From SIG402 sp045639045 (GTDB taxonomy: Bacteria; Bacillota; Clostridia; Christensenellales; Borkfalkiaceae), in contig JAZUCI010000026.1 of the NCBI GenBank assembly GCA_045639045.1, positions 1 to 14,909 of the forward strand: 14,909 nucleotides of DNA. The letters are read 5' to 3'. Shown piece by piece: positions 13,901-14,909 of the stretch. Numbering within the stretch: position 1 is the stretch's first letter; every line of letters begins with the position of its first letter. Both the position numbers and the translations under genes were made by a program. The notes under the pieces were generated by a model, which was given only the letters and a program-made list of their open reading frames with translations, ran no database searches and was not told where the DNA came from.

Positions 13901-14909
13901 ATGAAAAATATTGCAGAACTTTCCAACCTTCGCGATTTGCATAGAGCAGACGTAGATGGTAGAACGGTTGAAGACAGTTCTTTAATTAAAGGCAACTTCA
14001 AAAAGCACATTTTGGTTTGTGGCGGTACGGGTTGTACCTCCGGCCATTCCAAGGACGTTTACGATGCGTTCAAAAAAGGCGTTGCGGAAGCAGGTCTTGA
14101 AAACGAAGTAAAAGTTATTTTTACGGGTTGTTTCGGTCTTTGCGCTTTAGGTCCCGTCGTAATCGTATATCCCGAAGGTGCGTTCTATACGCAAATTCAG
14201 CCTGAATACGTTCCCGAAATCGTTGCGGAACATATCGTTAAAGGGAACATCGTTAAAAAATACCTATATCCCGAAACGGTGGAAGGGGATACCGTTAAAT
14301 CCTTATACGATACCCACTTCTATCACAAGCAAAACCGCGTTGCGCTTAGAAACTGCGGTGTAATCGATCCCGAAAACATCAACGAATACATTGCGCGCGA
14401 CGGTTACCAAGCGCTTGCAAAAGTATTAACTTCTATGACGCAAGACGAAGTAATCCAAACCGTTTTGGATTCGGGTCTTCGTGGCCGTGGCGGCGGCGGT
14501 TTCCCCACCGGTAGAAAGTGGATGTTTACCAAAGCTTCCGTTTCGGATCAAAAATACGTTGCTTGTAACGCGGACGAAGGGGACCCCGGCGCGTTCATGG
14601 ACCGTTCGGTTTTGGAAGGCGACCCCCACACCGTAATCGAAGCAATGGCGATTGCCGCTTACGCTATCGGCGCTGACCAAGGTTACGTTTACGTTCGCGC
14701 AGAATATCCCATTGCAGTACACCGTTTGGAAACCGCAATTAAGCAAGCGCGTGAAAACGGCTTACTCGGTAAAAACATTTTAGGTACGGGCTTTAGCTTT
14801 GACCTTGACATCCGTCTTGGCGCAGGCGCGTTCGTATGCGGTGAAGAAACCGCGCTTTTGGAATCGGTTGAAGGTAAACGTGGCGAACCCCGTCCCCGTC
14901 CTCCCTTCC
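13901..14909 (+). CDS. hydB: NuoF-like flavoprotein, probable HydB, partial (3' end beyond window)
   Basis: The first 336 codons of a NuoF-family diaphorase, cut by the window edge. An N-terminal thioredoxin-like [2Fe-2S] domain (about residues 35-120) has C40 and C45 (CGGTGC) and C77 and C81 (CFGLC); complex I NuoF usually lacks this domain, while HydB/HndC-type subunits have it. The FMN/NADH region follows: RGRGGGGFPTGRKW (194-207), NADEGDPGAFMDR (223-235) and GAGAFVCGEETALL (307-320). Missing are the C-terminal SLBB, the NuoF [4Fe-4S] region and any C-terminal ferredoxin domain. Function: electron exchange between NAD(H), ferredoxin and a catalytic partner. Start ATG 13901 has AAGGAG (13885-13890) 10 nt upstream. 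A hydA-type catalytic gene would be expected next. Confidence 0.92.
   Translation, partial: MKNIAELSNLRDLHRADVDGRTVEDSSLIKGNFKKHILVCGGTGCTSGHSKDVYDAFKKGVAEAGLENEVKVIFTGCFGLCALGPVVIVYPEGAFYTQIQPEYVPEIVAEHIVKGNIVKKYLYPETVEGDTVKSLYDTHFYHKQNRVALRNCGVIDPENINEYIARDGYQALAKVLTSMTQDEVIQTVLDSGLRGRGGGGFPTGRKWMFTKASVSDQKYVACNADEGDPGAFMDRSVLEGDPHTVIEAMAIAAYAIGADQGYVYVRAEYPIAVHRLETAIKQARENGLLGKNILGTGFSFDLDIRLGAGAFVCGEETALLESVEGKRGEPRPRPPF

Overview
The window looks like chromosome of an anaerobic, fermentative, Gram-positive bacterium of the Clostridia type (inference). The grounds are strong AAGGAG/AGGAGG ribosome binding sites, lipoproteins with long Pro/Ser stalks, ferredoxin-dependent 2-oxoacid oxidoreductase, and the first genes of an electron-bifurcating-type hydrogenase operon. 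I see no phage, plasmid, transposase, tRNA, rRNA or CRISPR. No gene-free stretch exceeds about 230 bp.

Minus strand, 10884 down to 1: one tightly packed gene string read right to left, with a near-consensus promoter at 10981-10953. Order: sodium:solute symporter, phenylacetate-CoA ligase (paaK copy 1), iorA, iorB, a second paaK, a double-ACT-domain protein, an amidohydrolase-2 family protein, a class I/II aminotransferase, a lipoprotein calcineurin-like phosphoesterase, and the start of a second lipoprotein that runs off the left edge. Gaps are 1-50 bp or small overlaps. The core enzymes form a coherent route: arylacetate uptake, activation to arylacetyl-CoA (PaaK), reductive carboxylation to arylpyruvate (IorAB plus reduced ferredoxin), and transamination to Phe, Tyr or Trp. 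The IOR and aminotransferase steps are reversible, so the opposite, fermentative direction cannot be excluded. The double-ACT protein is a candidate aromatic amino acid sensor. The amidohydrolase and the lipoproteins have no obvious place in the route.

Plus strand, 11035 to 13204: a divergent near-consensus promoter (TTGACA-17-TACAAT), then 5-formyltetrahydrofolate cyclo-ligase and a GH77 4-alpha-glucanotransferase (malQ), closed by a clear intrinsic terminator.

Plus strand, 13205 to the right edge: a dense regulatory region with a 14-bp perfect palindrome, an A/T tract, an extended -10 promoter and three ATGTAAT heptamers, followed by a NuoE-like [2Fe-2S] subunit and a NuoF-like flavoprotein cut by the window edge. 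The N-terminal thioredoxin-like [2Fe-2S] domain on the NuoF-like protein points to HydBC/Hnd-type hydrogenase subunits rather than complex I. A link is possible: IOR and this complex would share the ferredoxin pool.
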